Positions 1 to 6,975 of a DNA stretch of 26,682 nt are shown here, piece after piece. The first letter of the stretch is position 1. Each line of letters starts with the position of its first letter. Origin of the DNA: Chara braunii (Eukaryota; Streptophyta; Charophyceae; Charales; Characeae); NCBI GenBank assembly GCA_003427395.1, contig BFEA01000248.1, positions 1,132,985 to 1,159,666 of the forward strand. The letters are read 5' to 3'. Position numbers and translations under genes: made by a program. The notes under the pieces are model-generated. The model searched no databases, was not told where the DNA came from, and saw only the letters and a program-made list of their open reading frames with translations.

Positions 1-206
1 AAGCAAATCGCACACAACCTGCATTACCTTGATGCATCGGAAAGGGGGAGAAAAGCACGTATAACAATTCCATCATATGCTTATGGGTGGGTATAGAATA
101 TACATCAAGAGCCAGATTTGAAGGTCATGTCGATTGTCCCATTCATTCACAGGCCCTCACTAGAGGCTTGTTTTCGTGAACCAGGGACTATAGATCTATC
201 ACTTCC

Positions 207-207
<1 letters not shown>
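1..207. other. Unassigned sequence, no gene seen
   Basis: Mixed-composition sequence with no recognisable coding region, repeat or RNA gene. A short open frame that starts in it runs into the CAA repeat downstream and is not credible as a gene. Confidence 0.5.
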
Positions 208-256
<49 letters not shown>

Positions 257-269
257 AAAAAAAAAAAAA
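208..269. repeat. (CAA)n microsatellite followed by an A run
   Basis: About sixteen uninterrupted CAA/ACA trinucleotides are followed by roughly 14 A residues. The tract gives a threonine run in one frame, which is an artefact of the repeat. Such a tract followed by poly(A) can be the tail of an old retroposon, but no body was recognised to its left. Confidence 0.9.
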
Positions 270-360
270 GATCGATCACTTCAGACATTGGTTCGGGGAG
301 GTGAGGTGATGATCACAGGAGATTAACCTATCACCTACCCTCATCGTCTATCAAGGAGAG

Positions 361-460
361 AAGGAGACAGCGAGGTAGGCAGCTGAAATGAAAGAGACAG
401 GGAGGAGGGGGAGGAGGGGGAGGAGGGAGAGAAGGGGGAAGAGGAGGAGGGTAACTGACT
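361..460. repeat. Purine-rich low-complexity tract (GGAGGAGGGG-like)
   Basis: The plus strand is almost entirely G and A, with repeated GGAGGAGGGGGA blocks. The opposite strand gives proline/leucine-rich frames that should not be read as protein. A nearby 16-bp direct repeat (AAGCCGCATACCATTG, near 561 and 611) brackets a G-rich insert of about 35 bp. Confidence 0.75.
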
Positions 461-630
461 GAATGTGCAACAAACTGACTGATAATGATTCTTCCACACT
501 GCAGTGCATGCTTGTCACCCCCTCTATCAGCTTCCACAAGAGAAAGAAAAAGAAAAAGAAGCCGCATACCATTGTTTATTGGGGGGGAAAAAGGGGGGGG
601 GGGGAAGGGAAGCCGCATACCATTGAGGTC

Positions 631-725
631 TGTTTTTTTTCTTGTTTTTTTTTTTTGCACCCGTGGGAACAAGGCTGCAATGACCCAATCTATTGGTGCT
701 GGGAACTGGGCCCAGTGTCCCATAT
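631..725 (-). mobile_element. Hairpin retroposon, copy 1 (internal deletion)
   Basis: Minus-strand copy of the small element found throughout the window. Read on the minus strand it starts TATGGGACACTGGGCCCAG, folds ACTGGG against CCCAG, and continues with CAATAGATTGGG. The second small stem seen in other copies has been lost between CAGCAC and CAATAG. The segment ends near GTTCCCA, which can pair with the opening TGGGAC, and a T-rich run on the plus strand (its A-tail on the minus strand) lies at 631-656. Confidence 0.7.
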
Positions 726-841
726 AAAATTTGTACACGTGAAATTGAGTTACTAAAATTTGTACACATGAAATTGAGTTACTAAAATTTGTACACATGA
801 AATTGAGTTACTAAAATTTGTACACATGAAATTGAGTTACT
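726..841. repeat. 29-bp minisatellite, four units
   Basis: Four head-to-tail units of 29 bp start at 726, 755, 784 and 813. Each reads AAAATTTGTACACATGAAA and then TTGAGTTACT. The only difference noticed is CACGTG for CACATG in the first unit. The array lies exactly between hairpin retroposon copy 1 and the GCCGAAGCC-type module at 841-870, so the repeat appears to have expanded inside the spacer of a larger element. Confidence 0.92.
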
Positions 842-870
842 GGGGCCATTACCCGGCTTTGGCTGAGAAA
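841..870 (-). repeat. GCCGAAGCC / GGTAATGGCCC module (minus strand)
   Basis: Reverse complement reads TTCTCAGCCAAAGCCGGGTAATGGCCCCAGTA, in two stretches. Close relatives occur near 6327, 15831 and 16807, and a weaker one near 22840. It resembles the A box of an RNA polymerase III internal promoter (TAGCC-AA...GG), but this is inference. In three cases a hairpin retroposon follows on the same strand. Confidence 0.6.
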
Positions 871-1151
871 AGAAATCATAGAACAACACCTGAAGTATTT
901 TGAGGAAACGAAGCTCATTCTGAAAACCACAGAGGTCCACATAAACCATCCAAAAACCCAGAAGCTGGAGGGTTTATCCCACAGCCCAACACAAAAACCT
1001 CCAAAGATATCTATATTCTCTGCCAAGCTCTTCCCAGGCCTCACACCCCCAACCTGCTAGGTTACAGGGCAATGCACCTGGCTCCAGCTCCGGCCAGCAT
1101 CATCTCAACAGCACCCCCGGTTGTCCCTTGGGATGCCCACCTCAAAGCATC

Positions 1152-1540
1152 CCCAGATTGAAGGTTGTTGATGCCATGTTGTAATTCCTTTTTCCCGAGG
1201 AAGACGGGCATGATGCCCTGGGGGTCTAACGCTCGGGATACCCGGGCAAAGAAAAGACCCCGGATTTGGGCTCCTCTCCGAGAGCGCGAACAGCCCCCAC
1301 CGCCAGCTTTTTTTTTTCCTATTTTTTTTTCCCATGCCCGGGTATCCTGGGCGTCAGACCCCCAGGGCATCATGCCCGGGTGAGCGGCCGGTCCAGACCG
1401 GCCGCTCATGAAAATTTTCCTCGGGAAAAAGGAATTACAACATGGCATCAACAACCTTCAATCTGGGAAAAAAAAATAGAAAAAAAAAAGCTGTTCGTGC
1501 TCTCGGAGAGGAGCCCAAATCCGGGCTCTTTTCTTTTTTA
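1152..1540. repeat. Large inverted repeat / foldback element with displaced arm
   Basis: Arm 1152-1201 is a perfect 50-bp inverted match to 1418-1467. Arm 1204-1247 pairs imperfectly with 1335-1380 (shared core GGGCATGATGCCC and CCCGGG). Arm 1252-1294 pairs with 1490-1534. In a simple hairpin the right arms would run in reverse order, but here the third right arm, with an A-rich copy of the loop, lies outside the first. A 28-bp palindrome (TGAGCGGCCGGTC-CA-GACCGGCCGCTCA, 1381-1408) is inserted between right arms two and one. Likely a rearranged non-autonomous DNA transposon; no coding capacity. Confidence 0.85.
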
Positions 1541-1649
1541 GAGTGTTGCCTTTCAAGGGGGGGGGCAAGGGGGGTATAAATTATTTTAAAAGGGGCTAAA
1601 GAGGTTAAAAGGGGGGTCCCTTGGTGTGATTCAGTTATTTTCTTTTTTT

Positions 1650-1850
1650 ATCTTCGGTTCTGTGAGGAATTCTGATGTGACCCTCGGCCAAAAGTTGTTT
1701 CTATTGCAATTTTACACATGTTTTTTTCCAGATTTTTTTTTTTTTTTCGCTGGGGCTGCCCGGGACCCTGCCCGGTGGTCATGCCCGGCCGGTCACCCGG
1801 GCGTGTTTCCGGGCACAACTCGGGTGCCCGGGCACCCAGGAAAACGGCCT
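1650..1850. mobile_element. Non-autonomous element fragment with GC-rich end
   Basis: The AT-rich part (1675-1735: CAAAAGTTG, TTTTACA, TTTTTTCCAGATTTTT) closely matches 19110-19175 in the element at 18960-19260. The flank to the right is GC-rich and full of CCCGGG and GCCCGGGCAC motifs, while the corresponding flank at 19.2 kb is full of GTTCGCG motifs. So the interior is shared and the ends differ. No open frame is credible. Confidence 0.5.
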
Positions 1851-1859
1851 AGCTTTTTT

Positions 1860-2107
1860 CCCCTTTTTTGAAGTTTTTTCCTTATTTCCCCCCCCCCCCC
1901 ATTATTTTGATTTCTGTAATTGCTCTTTTTCTTGTTCATCTTTTTCTTCTTTTTATTCTTCAGAGCCTGTGTTCAGATGTGTGTGAGGGAATGGTAGCCA
2001 AAGCTTCGCTTCGGTATTTTTTTGGACCTTGTTGTTGAATGTGTGCTGGGTGTTATTGGAGAGATTTGCCTCTTCAGCTGCAGACAGAGTGCTTGGATTG
2101 AGGCTTT
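1860..2107. other. Unassigned AT-rich sequence
   Basis: T-rich sequence with a run of C at about 1890-1901 and no recognisable gene. It forms the left target flank of the retroposon that begins at 2126. Confidence 0.4.
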
Positions 2108-2632
2108 TCATGATGAACAGTTATCTTTTTTTTTTTTTTTTTTTTTTTTCCAGGGTGTTGTAGAGGCCAGTCAGTGTGTGCACAGTGATATCACCTGGGG
2201 AGAGGTCCCACTAGCAAAGAGGATTGGATTGAAGGCCTGAATCTGGCTGCATTTGTGGACAAGTGCAAAAATTCGAGATTGAACTCCTTTTCTGCATCTC
2301 TGCCTAAAACATGCCCAGATTCAGGATCGTAATCCTATCCCCGTCGCTAGTGGGACCATGCTCCTGGAACTGTGAGCCGTGGTTGTCCTGGAATATGAGA
2401 CCACCTCCCAACCCATCCTCACGTCAATACTCCTAGTGCACCCCCTATCCCACTATTCCACCTCAGTGTGACCAGCACTCAGGACCATTGCCCTACCAAC
2501 GGGCAGGCAACTTGGACTGAACAGCAGTGGTTGGCTACCTCCATCGTTATCACCCAGATGACACATACAAACGGACTCTTGATAACTGTTCATCATGACT
2601 TGGGGGGGTCCCTGTCATGATGAACAGTTATC
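2108..2632 (-). mobile_element. 5'-truncated retroposon with 18-bp target duplication
   Basis: The direct repeats TCATGATGAACAGTTATC at 2108-2125 and 2615-2632 are identical and bracket the insertion. Between them lie a T run (the A-tail of a minus-strand element), the reverse complement of the retroposon whose plus-strand copies are at 4551-4885 and 25936-26280, a nested MITE (2199-2362), and an inverted copy of the right flank (2531-2599). Homology to the other copies stops at 2530, so the 5' part of the element is missing. This fits target-primed reverse transcription that ended in a jump onto target DNA. Confidence 0.85.
2199..2362 (+). mobile_element. MITE copy 1, nested in the retroposon
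   Basis: A 154-bp core (2204-2357) begins GGTCCCACTAGC and ends GCTAGTGGGACC, with five more bases on each side that belong to the element. Nearly the whole length folds back on itself: GAATCTGG near the left pairs with CCAGATTC near the right. The flanking bases CCTGG (2194-2198 and 2363-2367) are a 5-bp target duplication. The undisturbed target is visible in the related retroposon copy near 26211-26220. Two more copies are at 23.5 and 24.2 kb. Confidence 0.88.
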
Positions 2633-2682
2633 AAGAGTCCTTTTATATGTGTCATCTGGGTGATAACCATGGAGGTAGCCAA
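2531..2682. repeat. 69-bp inverted repeat made by copying target flank
   Basis: Arms 2531-2599 and 2614-2682 match at 66 of 69 positions around a 14-base spacer containing GGGGGGG. The right arm is the original target sequence, because it starts with the target duplication that also lies left of the T run at 2108. The left arm is therefore an inverted copy of flanking DNA joined to the truncated 5' end of the retroposon. Confidence 0.85.
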
Positions 2683-2737
2683 GTTTCACTATGGTTATGG
2701 AGTTTGTTCATCTGGGTTGGGTGGGTAGACGGGTGGT

Positions 2738-2910
2738 AATCTACTCTTTTTTTTTTTTTTTTTTTTGAAAAAACTCCCTTCAGGCTACTAGGGGTGCTGA
2801 TATGAGCAGACACCGCTAGTATTGTGGGGGAGGCTCCGTCTATTAGTGGGGAGCCACACCTGCTGGAAAACGGGTCCAGCGTGCCATGTACAGTGTATGA
2901 AATCTACTCT
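2738..2910 (-). mobile_element. Hairpin retroposon, copy 2 (long form) with 10-bp target duplication
   Basis: Perfect direct repeats AATCTACTCT at 2738-2747 and 2901-2910 flank a minus-strand element of 153 bp. On the minus strand: CACGCTGGACCCG and its partner CCAGC form hairpin one; GGTG...CACT forms the second stem; ACTAGCGGTG pairs with CACCCCTAGT around the loop TCTGCTCATATCAG to form a 3' hairpin; an A-rich tail follows. The target duplication shows that this was inserted as a retroposon. About 14 extra bases precede the usual GGGACGCTGG start in this copy. Confidence 0.85.
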
Positions 2911-2974
2911 GATTTTGGGTCAAGGCAGATTATGGTTTCAACTTTGAAGAGTTCATCTGTATTGAATTTTGAAG

Positions 2975-3260
2975 CATTGGGAGAGGAAGGCCGGGGGGTC
3001 TGAAGTGATTAGGGGACTGTATTCTGTGTGGCGAGGTGATTGCAAGGCACCCAAGCGATGCTCCGAAAGAAGTACATTGTGTGTTCAAACCTTAGACCGC
3101 CAGTACCTTTCCCTACTCGTTAAACAAAAATGCGGCCCCTCACTGCCACCGGGCCGCAGTTGATAAATTTCATCCGCGGTCTGCGTCCCTTTCGGGCCTC
3201 CGAAAATCGTGGTGAGGGCCCACGACCGATTTCTAGGAAAGGTACACCGACAGATGGTTA
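2975..3260 (+). mobile_element. Possible tRNA-derived SINE
   Basis: TGGCGAGGTGA (3029-3039) resembles a polymerase III A box, and TGTTCAAACCT (3082-3092) resembles the B box GGTTCRANNCC, at a tRNA-like but slightly long spacing. The following 170 bp are GC-rich with a CGGGCC-containing tail region. No poly(A) tail or target duplication was identified, so boundaries are approximate. Confidence 0.35.
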
Positions 3261-3280
3261 ACAACATATGTTATTTACAG

Positions 3281-3760
3281 GTCACTTTCAGCCACTTCAA
3301 ACAGGTGTTGGGTACTTGGATGGGAGAATTTGAAACCCGTTTCAAAAGCTTCGGCCACTTCAAGTCATTACAGCAGTTTCAGGTCCTCACCTGAAATGAC
3401 CTGAAGTGGTTGAAGCTTCTAAAAGGGGTTTCAAGTCCCCCCATCCGAATGGTTGGATGGGGGTACCTGAAACCCCTTTTAGAAGCTTCAGCCACTTCAG
3501 GTCTTTACAACGGTTTCACGTCCACACCTGAAATTCCTGAAATGACCTTAAGTGGGTGTTGGATGGGGGTACCTGAAACCTCTTTCAGAAGTTTCAGCCA
3601 CTTCAGGTCATTACAGCGATTTCAGGTCCCCACCTGAAACTCCTGAAAAAAATTGAAGTGGCTGAAAATTTGAAAGCAGTTTCCGATGCCCCCGTCCAGC
3701 CATTTAGATGGGGGCACCCAAACCGCTTTCAGAAGCTTCAACCACTTCAGGTTATTTCAG
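3281..3760. repeat. Cluster of nested palindromes (foldback element array)
   Basis: The block is built from a unit and its reverse complement, sharing GACCTGAAGTGGCTGAAGC, CTTTTAGAAGCTTCAGCC and GGATGGGGGTACCTGAAAC. The clearest hairpin has arms 3398-3446 and 3455-3503 (49 bp) with an 8-base loop. Further imperfect hairpins lie on either side, one with arms of about 45 bp around 3690-3710. A diverged fragment recurs at 4905-4990. This suggests repeated insertion of one MITE family into itself, or amplification of a hairpin. Confidence 0.85.
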
Positions 3761-3762
3761 GT

Positions 3763-3960
3763 GATGTGGCTCAGTGGTTAGAACACTGGTTGGAAATGCG
3801 CATTGTGGTCTAAGGTTGCAGGTTCAAATCCGCGGCCTTGCGCATGGACACCGGCAGGGCATTAGAATGACGCACAGCTGGATACACCCCCCCTTGGGAT
3901 GACGCAGGTTACCTATTACAGACATTGCCTGCACACCACCCAAGGGTTGTTCATGGTGTT
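3763..3960 (+). mobile_element. tRNA-derived SINE head (A and B boxes)
   Basis: TGGCTCAGTGG (3767-3777) is an excellent polymerase III A box, and GGTTCAAATCC (3821-3831) is an excellent B box. Their spacing is that of a tRNA gene with a small variable arm. The sequence between and beyond does not fold as a normal tRNA, and the homology of the body is unknown, so this is a tRNA-derived SINE or a tRNA relic rather than a functional tRNA gene. The left end abuts the palindrome cluster. Confidence 0.7.
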
Positions 3961-4009
3961 GTATGTTGGTTCTGGGTTTCACATGGGTTGCATTTTCACT
4001 GGTCGTTCA

Positions 4010-4100
4010 CATGGTACAGTCATATGATTATATGTTACAAGGTCACGGGTTCGAGCTTGGTTCGGACCTTGGGGGGGACCCTGTCCAGGTTACCCCGTTT
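4010..4100 (+). mobile_element. Possible second SINE head
   Basis: TGGTACAGTCATATG followed by GGTCACGGGTTCGAGCTTGG gives an A-box-like and a B-box-like motif (GGGTTCGAGC) of the kind seen in plant SINEs. The rest is not recognised and no tail was found, so this rests on two short motifs. Confidence 0.35.
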
Positions 4101-4124
4101 TCTCTCTTCGATATACAAAGTATA

Positions 4125-4426
4125 CATAGCCTTCAGACATAACATAGAATTATATATCGCCTATGGGCTATATATACACACATAGCCTTAGCCTTCGGAC
4201 ATAACATAGAACTATATATCGTCTGCCGGCTGCATACACGCCTTCGGACATAACATTGAACTACACATCCCCTACGAGCTACATACACAAAGTTTCCACA
4301 TATGATACACACATAGCCTTCGAACATAACATAGAACTGTATATCGCCTACGGGCTACATACACATATATATAGCTTTCGGACATAACATAGAACTACAC
4401 ATTGCCTATGGGCTACATACACAAGG
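4125..4426. repeat. Minisatellite, five diverged units of about 50-75 bp
   Basis: The core TTCGGACATAACATAGAACT recurs at about 4132, 4194, 4243, 4319 and 4377. Each is followed by a TATATCGCCTACGGGCTA-like segment and CATACACA. Units differ in length and carry point changes, so the array is old. The equal partition into repeat and unique spacer expected of a CRISPR array is absent. Confidence 0.85.
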
Positions 4427-4429
4427 CTG

Positions 4430-4885
4430 GGGGGGTCTAGTCACGACATAAGGGTCTAGTATCTGCAGTAGGTTCAAGTTGGTTGGATAGGGTGCCATTG
4501 GGTGCAGTTCCTACTGACATTCGGATAGAACTGTCTGGTGGCCATATATTGGGACCTGTGGTAGATTGTCTGGTCTAGCGTCCGAAGTTCCCATTCGACA
4601 AGGTTCGTCTGATTCCGCTTCCACCATGGCTGGGCAGCTTATCAACCCTGGTGCCTATCACTGCTGTTCGGTCCAAGTTGCCTACCCAATGGTAGGACAA
4701 TGGTCCTGAGTGCTGGTCACACTGAGGTAGGATAGTGGGATAGGGGGTGCGCTAGGAGTATTGACGTGAGGATGGGATGGGAGGTGGTCTCATATTCCTG
4801 GACACCCGTGGCTCACAGCTCCAAGTGATCACTGTGCACTCAGTGACTGGCCTCTACAACACCTTGGACTTAAAAAAAAAAAAAA
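4430..4885 (+). mobile_element. Retroposon copy (A+B form) with A-tail
   Basis: The right part (B, 4551-4885) matches 25936-26280 over about 330 bp at high identity, and its last 210 bp match the minus-strand copy at 2150-2530. It ends in a run of A residues. The left part (A, 4430-4550: TCTAGTCAC, CTAGTATCTGC, CCTACTGA-ATTCGG, TAGAACTGTC) matches 26328-26452, which lies after the A-tail of the other copy. No credible protein is encoded. The region TGGTAGGACAATGG near 4690 is weakly A-box-like. Confidence 0.8.
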
Positions 4886-4904
4886 GTGGACCCCCAAACC
4901 ACCC

Positions 4905-4990
4905 AAAACTCTTGAAATGACGTGAAGTGTCTTCAGGCCATTTCAGTGGTTTCAAACCAGTTCAGAATCTTTCATTCTAAAATTTCAGGT
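4905..4990. repeat. Diverged fragment of the palindrome family
   Basis: CTTGAAATGACGTGAAGTG, TTCAGGCCATTTCAG and TTTCAAACC resemble the units of the cluster at 3281-3760. Too short and diverged to define ends. Confidence 0.45.
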
Positions 4991-5234
4991 GGTCGTTAAC
5001 CATTAGTGCATTTAAAATAAATCGGGACTGCCCCCCTCTATCCAACAAAAAAAAAAAACTCTCTACTTCTGCTTACAAGAGTTTCATAGTGCTAAGCTTT
5101 GGTTAAAAGAACTCTCTGAGGCTGGCGAAAGAAAAACTACTTAGGCTGAAATGGAACATTTTCTATGTTATAATTGCACCTTGTGCCCATAGCAATACAT
5201 CAAGGAAGTCATCTAAGTACCCACAAACGCATTT

Positions 5235-5316
5235 GGGATGCTGGACCCGTTTTCCAGCAGGTGTAGCTCCCCACCAGGGGAGGATGCTCTTATCACCCCC
5301 CCCTAGTGACGCTGCC
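5235..5316 (+). mobile_element. Hairpin retroposon, copy 3
   Basis: GGGATGCTGGACCCG pairs GCTGG with CCAGC; GGTG...CACC makes the second stem; the 3' hairpin loop GATGCTCTTATCAC is recognisable. The CAATAGATTGGAGC segment present in other copies is deleted. No A-tail remains, so this copy is degraded or truncated. Confidence 0.7.
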
Positions 5317-5319
5317 CCG

Positions 5320-6326
5320 GTGAACATGTGATGCCTTTCTCCATGAATTTATCCATGGTATGGACTATATCTTCAACTTTCCTGCCAGCTTACGCTACGG
5401 CGCTTGCCATACCATTTGCGCAGCACTAAGAGGTGGCAAAACAGAAGTTGCTTCGCTTGTAGTCTTTGAGGCTCCTCTTATGGCGATCCTGCTAATTGAC
5501 CAATGAATTTGGAACTTCCAACTCTAAGGTGTTTCCAACATATAGCGAAGTGATTGAACTCTCATAGGTGACAAAGATGAAAGGAAAAAATCGTTGTTTA
5601 ACTGCTGGTACACCACTTATTTGTTCATTGACTAAGTTTAGAACGCAACGAGGAATCTTTTTATTAAGTTTTTTTTTTATGGCAAACCTATCTTTGGTTC
5701 TTTTAAAAAATAATTTATTTATTTTTTTGTGGGGGGGGAATTACCCACAAGCGCCAAGGGTCTCTAACCCATGACCCTAGACAGCAAATAAAAAAACTTC
5801 CTTTTTTCGCTTTTACGGCTGAGGTTCACATGAAAATTACTTATTAAATCGAAAACAAAATAAAAAATTATGGCACATCTATCCCTGTTAAACCCCGTTT
5901 ATACTGTTCCTACCCCCCAAGGTGAGACATTACCAAACTTCACCAAGGGTCAAGGCCAGATTTGAGCCATGCTTTCCCTGCCTCCGCTTGCAATGGTGGA
6001 TTGGATTTACAGTGGTACGGCAGGGGTGACCAATAATGACCACTCCTACTTCTGCAAGCCAGGATGAGAACACAATGGGTGGGCCATGCCTGCTGCAGGA
6101 AAGGTGGTCCGCTGTCCTCTAGCAATTTTAGGAGACCACTGGTATGGCACTCTTTGGACCAGAAGGCAGGAGGGAGAAGACGGAGGCCCCTGGGAAGCAG
6201 CGGCAGCCACACAGGTTGCAAAGGGGCTAGGGAGGAGCAATACATCAGGCGCCTGGTGGCAGGGCGAAGAGGCCCCGGTATCATCCCCAGTTGTGTTCTC
6301 AGCATTTAGTGATGTGCTTGTTTCCT
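5320..6326. other. Mostly unassigned, AT-rich then GC-richer sequence
   Basis: No convincing coding region. Open frames on both strands between 5940 and 6310 show no recognised domain. If the bHLH-like exon at 6746-6975 belongs to a working gene, this stretch lies downstream of it and could be intron, but none of the expected following motif (W-G-D-G-Y) was seen. Confidence 0.35.
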
Positions 6327-6360
6327 GAGAAAGCCGAAGCTGGGTTATGGCCCTGGTACT
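6327..6360 (+). repeat. GCCGAAGCC / GGTAATGGCCC module
   Basis: AGAAAGCCGAAGCTGGGTTA then TGGCCCTGGTACT, a diverged copy of the module found at 841, 15831 and 16807. Hairpin retroposon copy 4 begins 31 bp downstream on the same strand, as with the other copies. Confidence 0.55.
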
Positions 6361-6390
6361 CAGTGCAAATACTACTGTAATTGTTTTCCT

Positions 6391-6500
6391 GGGATGCTGG
6401 GCCCAATTCCCAGCAGGTGCAGCCCCCCACTAATAGATTGGAGCAGCCAGCAACAGGCCTACTAGGGGAGGATGCTCATATCACCCCCCGCTAGTAGGCC
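6391..6500 (+). mobile_element. Hairpin retroposon, copy 4 (long form)
   Basis: GGGATGCTGGGCCCAATTCC with GCTGGG paired to CCCAGC; GGTG...CACT second stem; TAATAGATTGGAGC; then a strong 3' hairpin with GGCCTACTAG paired perfectly to CTAGTAGGCC around a loop containing GATGCTCATATCAC. No A-tail is evident. The 3' stem differs completely in bases from copy 10 but keeps its pairing. Confidence 0.8.
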
Positions 6501-6745
6501 GAAGCTCGTCTTGGTGCGTGCAGAAATGCCCCTCCTTGAGATGAAAAAAAAGAACAGGAAAAACAGACATTGTTCGGTTCACCCGGATGACCCGAAAAAG
6601 TGGGTCCAGGCTTCCTGGGCCCAGGCGACCCTGGCAACCCAGAGCAGAGGAGGGAAAGAGGGGAAGAGAAGCCCCATCCAGCCAAAAGAATGACAAGGTG
6701 GAGGAGGCGGTAGCCCACGCACTCACGGCATAATCTGTAACATAC

Positions 6746-6975
6746 CCTTTGTCGTCATCTGAGGGCGCCCAGAATGCTGCATACACCCATTGTGACTTAT
6801 CTATCAAAACCTTCAGCTTTTCTCGAACTTGTAAGTCCCCCCATTGGCAATCTCCAAGTGCACTGTGGTTCTCTTCCACCCATTGTCCATCCATGCCCTC
6901 ATTGGAAAGCATGTGTGAGGTACTCTGTGTGGTTAAACTTGATTCTATCAGTCGATCCATTCTTCGCAAACGCAT
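6746..6975 (-). CDS. Candidate first exon of a bHLH (MYC-type N-terminal domain) regulator
   Basis: Starting at the ATG at 6975 on the minus strand, the frame runs about 76 codons to a good 5' splice site (AAAGG^GTATGT at 6746/6745). Residues 50-75 carry V-R-E-K-L-K-V-L-I, then Q-W-V-Y-A-A-F-W. This arrangement (a helix, then W-x-Y-A-x-F-W) is typical of the bHLH-MYC_N domain of plant bHLH proteins such as the TT8/GL3 or LHW groups, which regulate transcription in the nucleus. In that family an intron commonly follows shortly after this motif, as here. The frame would be split in phase 2. A C-rich tract ending in CCCCTGCAG just upstream could be a 3' splice site for a leader intron. The next exon was not found downstream. 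No DNA-binding domain lies in the window. It may be a real 5' exon or an isolated gene fragment. Confidence 0.5.

Noticed and set aside
118-309. 63-codon frame with a threonine run
   Set aside because: Produced entirely by the CAA microsatellite and the following A run; no domain, no supporting context.
3767-3831. Functional tRNA gene
   Set aside because: A and B boxes are good, but the ends do not give a convincing acceptor stem or anticodon arm, so a SINE head or relic is more likely.
4125-4426. Repeat array resembling a CRISPR
   Set aside because: Repeats are diverged and units vary from 49 to 76 bp without uniform unique spacers; there are no cas genes and the context is a plant nuclear genome. 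It is a minisatellite.
5940-6305. 121-codon minus-strand frame downstream of the bHLH-like exon
   Set aside because: Examined as a possible second bHLH exon; lacks the expected W-G-D-G-Y-type motif, and open frames exist on both strands here.
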